A DNA stretch of 6,345 nt, taken from Gammaproteobacteria bacterium. Lineage in GTDB: Bacteria > Pseudomonadota > Gammaproteobacteria > UBA6429 > Thiohalophilaceae. Every line of letters starts with the position of its first letter. Position 1 is the stretch's first letter. A model generated the notes under the pieces. The model saw only the letters and a list, made by a program, of their open reading frames with translations, ran no database searches and was not told the DNA's origin. Positions 5,392 through 6,345 of the stretch are shown piece by piece. Position numbers and translations under genes: made by a program. Location of the stretch: positions 1-6,345 of the forward strand of contig JAOULB010000124.1 of the NCBI GenBank assembly GCA_029882235.1, read 5' to 3'.

Positions 5392-6345
5392 GGATCCTAT
5401 TATAGTCATTGGCAGCGGACTTGCTGCATATAATTTCGGTAAAGAATTCAGAAAACTTGATACAGCGACGCCATTATTATTTGTAACCGCAGATGATGGC
5501 TGTTTTTATTCCAAGCCCATGTTATCGAATGCGCTGGATAAGGGTAAGACGGCAGCAGAACTTGTTATTTGTGATAGCGACAAAATGCAGCAGGATCTGA
5601 ATGCCCGCATAATGAACTTCACCCGTGTTGAAGGTATTGATGCTGCCTCACATACAATCAGTACAAGTCAGGGTGAAACTATAAGTTATAGCAAACTCGT
5701 ACTGGCCTTAGGCGCCAAACCTATCACTCCGCCACTCGATGGTGATGGTGCAGAACTTATTTATACCGTTAATCATTTATCCGACTATGCCGAGTTTCGT
5801 GAAGCAGTAAGCGGGAAGAAACATATTGCCATTATTGGTCCTGGCCTGATCGGTTGTGAGTTTGCCAATGACATGAGCTGTGCAGGATATCAGGTGAGTG
5901 TTATTGGTCCAGGCGCGACACCAATGAATACATTATTACCGCCAGAAGTGGGTGCAAAGTTACAGCAGGCGTTGAGCAGCAAAGGTGTAAACTGGCATCT
6001 TGGCTGCAGTTGTAAAACTATTAATCGTCAGGCCGATGGGTTTGAACTGGTTCTGGATAATAATAAAAGTATCTCTGCCGATGTTGTGTTATCGGCCATT
6101 GGTCTCAGGCCAGAAACAACACTGGCGCAGGAGGCCGGTTTAAAAATAGATCGCGGAATTATTGTGGATCGATTTTTAAAAACAAGTGCCGATGATGTGT
6201 ATGCACTGGGAGATTGTGCCGAGGTCGATGGTCTGGTGTTACCTTATGTGATGCCACTCATGCAGTCGGCGCGAGCGCTGGCAAAAACCCTGTCGGGTGA
6301 GGCAACCGAAGTTACATATCCCGCCATGCCAGTGGGCGTCAAAAC
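5390..6345 (+). CDS. rubB: Rubredoxin-NAD(+) reductase, FAD-dependent (3' end outside window)
   Basis: This flavoprotein passes electrons from NAD(P)H through FAD to rubredoxin in the cytoplasm, supplying alkane hydroxylases or oxygen and peroxide defence. The frame is open to the window end: 318 codons of an expected 380 or so. Seen in order are the FAD-binding IIVIGSGLAAYN (4-15; G8, G10, A13), YSKPMLSNAL (40-49), LVLALGAKP (103-111), the NAD-binding IIGPGLIGCEFAND (148-161; G150, G152, G155), ADVVLSAIGLRPET (230-243), the second FAD contact VYALGDCAEVDG (270-281; D275) and LPYVMPLMQSARALA (284-298). The YSKP, CEFAND and CAEVDGL-VMPLM strings match RubB/AlkT-type reductases better than ferredoxin or nitrite reductases, as far as I recall them. 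The Shine-Dalgarno is weak (GAG at 5381-5383). No rubredoxin gene is visible, so the partner must be encoded elsewhere. The gene is divergent from the thioredoxin fusion. Confidence 0.88.
   Translation, partial: MDPIIVIGSGLAAYNFGKEFRKLDTATPLLFVTADDGCFYSKPMLSNALDKGKTAAELVICDSDKMQQDLNARIMNFTRVEGIDAASHTISTSQGETISYSKLVLALGAKPITPPLDGDGAELIYTVNHLSDYAEFREAVSGKKHIAIIGPGLIGCEFANDMSCAGYQVSVIGPGATPMNTLLPPEVGAKLQQALSSKGVNWHLGCSCKTINRQADGFELVLDNNKSISADVVLSAIGLRPETTLAQEAGLKIDRGIIVDRFLKTSADDVYALGDCAEVDGLVLPYVMPLMQSARALAKTLSGEATEVTYPAMPVGVK

Noticed and set aside
1..6345. A defence, mobile or CRISPR-type system in the window
   Set aside because: No nuclease, helicase, transposase, recombinase, reverse transcriptase, toxin-antitoxin pair or spaced repeats were seen. 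Gene content and style look like core chromosome throughout.

Overview
The window looks like ordinary chromosomal DNA of a gammaproteobacterium of moderate GC content. The proteins that can be named (DUF47/Pit pair, AroE, SirB2, TlpA-type thioredoxin, RubB-like rubredoxin reductase) are all typical of Gammaproteobacteria. The rubredoxin reductase resembles Pseudomonas-type RubB in the motifs I remember. This is from recall of families, since no search could be run. There is no RNA gene, insertion sequence, CRISPR array, phage gene or integration site that I can support.

Layout. (1) Positions 1-1484, plus strand: the 3' end of a DUF47 (PhoU-like) gene, then a Pit-type phosphate transporter gene 18 bases later; these two are commonly paired. 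(2) Positions 1531-2388, plus strand: aroE (shikimate dehydrogenase), with a small hairpin over its ribosome-binding region. (3) Positions 2378-2965, minus strand: a small outer-membrane beta-barrel protein whose 3' end overlaps that of aroE by 11 bases, with its own likely promoter at about 3012-3040. (4) Positions 3074-5391, minus strand: a probable three-gene operon, transcribed in the order (a) a periplasmic protein fusing an alpha/beta-hydrolase-like domain to a TlpA-type thioredoxin domain, (b) an unrecognised four-helix membrane protein, (c) a SirB2-family membrane protein that starts with TTG inside the stop codon of (b). (5) From 5390 to the window end, plus strand: a divergent rubredoxin-NAD(+) reductase gene, cut by the window edge and missing its last 60-odd codons.

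How the genes relate. DUF47 and Pit form a phosphate-uptake unit, and AroE makes shikimate for aromatic amino acids. The minus-strand operon is an envelope module: one exported redox protein and two inner-membrane proteins. The divergent flavoprotein is a cytoplasmic NAD(P)H-linked electron donor. Its start codon and a candidate start codon of the thioredoxin fusion lie in the same CATG tetranucleotide, so the two redox genes have essentially no gap between them.

The most unusual items are the hydrolase-like/TlpA fusion, whose hydrolase half seems to lack its nucleophile; the zero-gap divergent starts; and the unrecognised membrane protein translationally linked to SirB2. None amounts to a clear new system.
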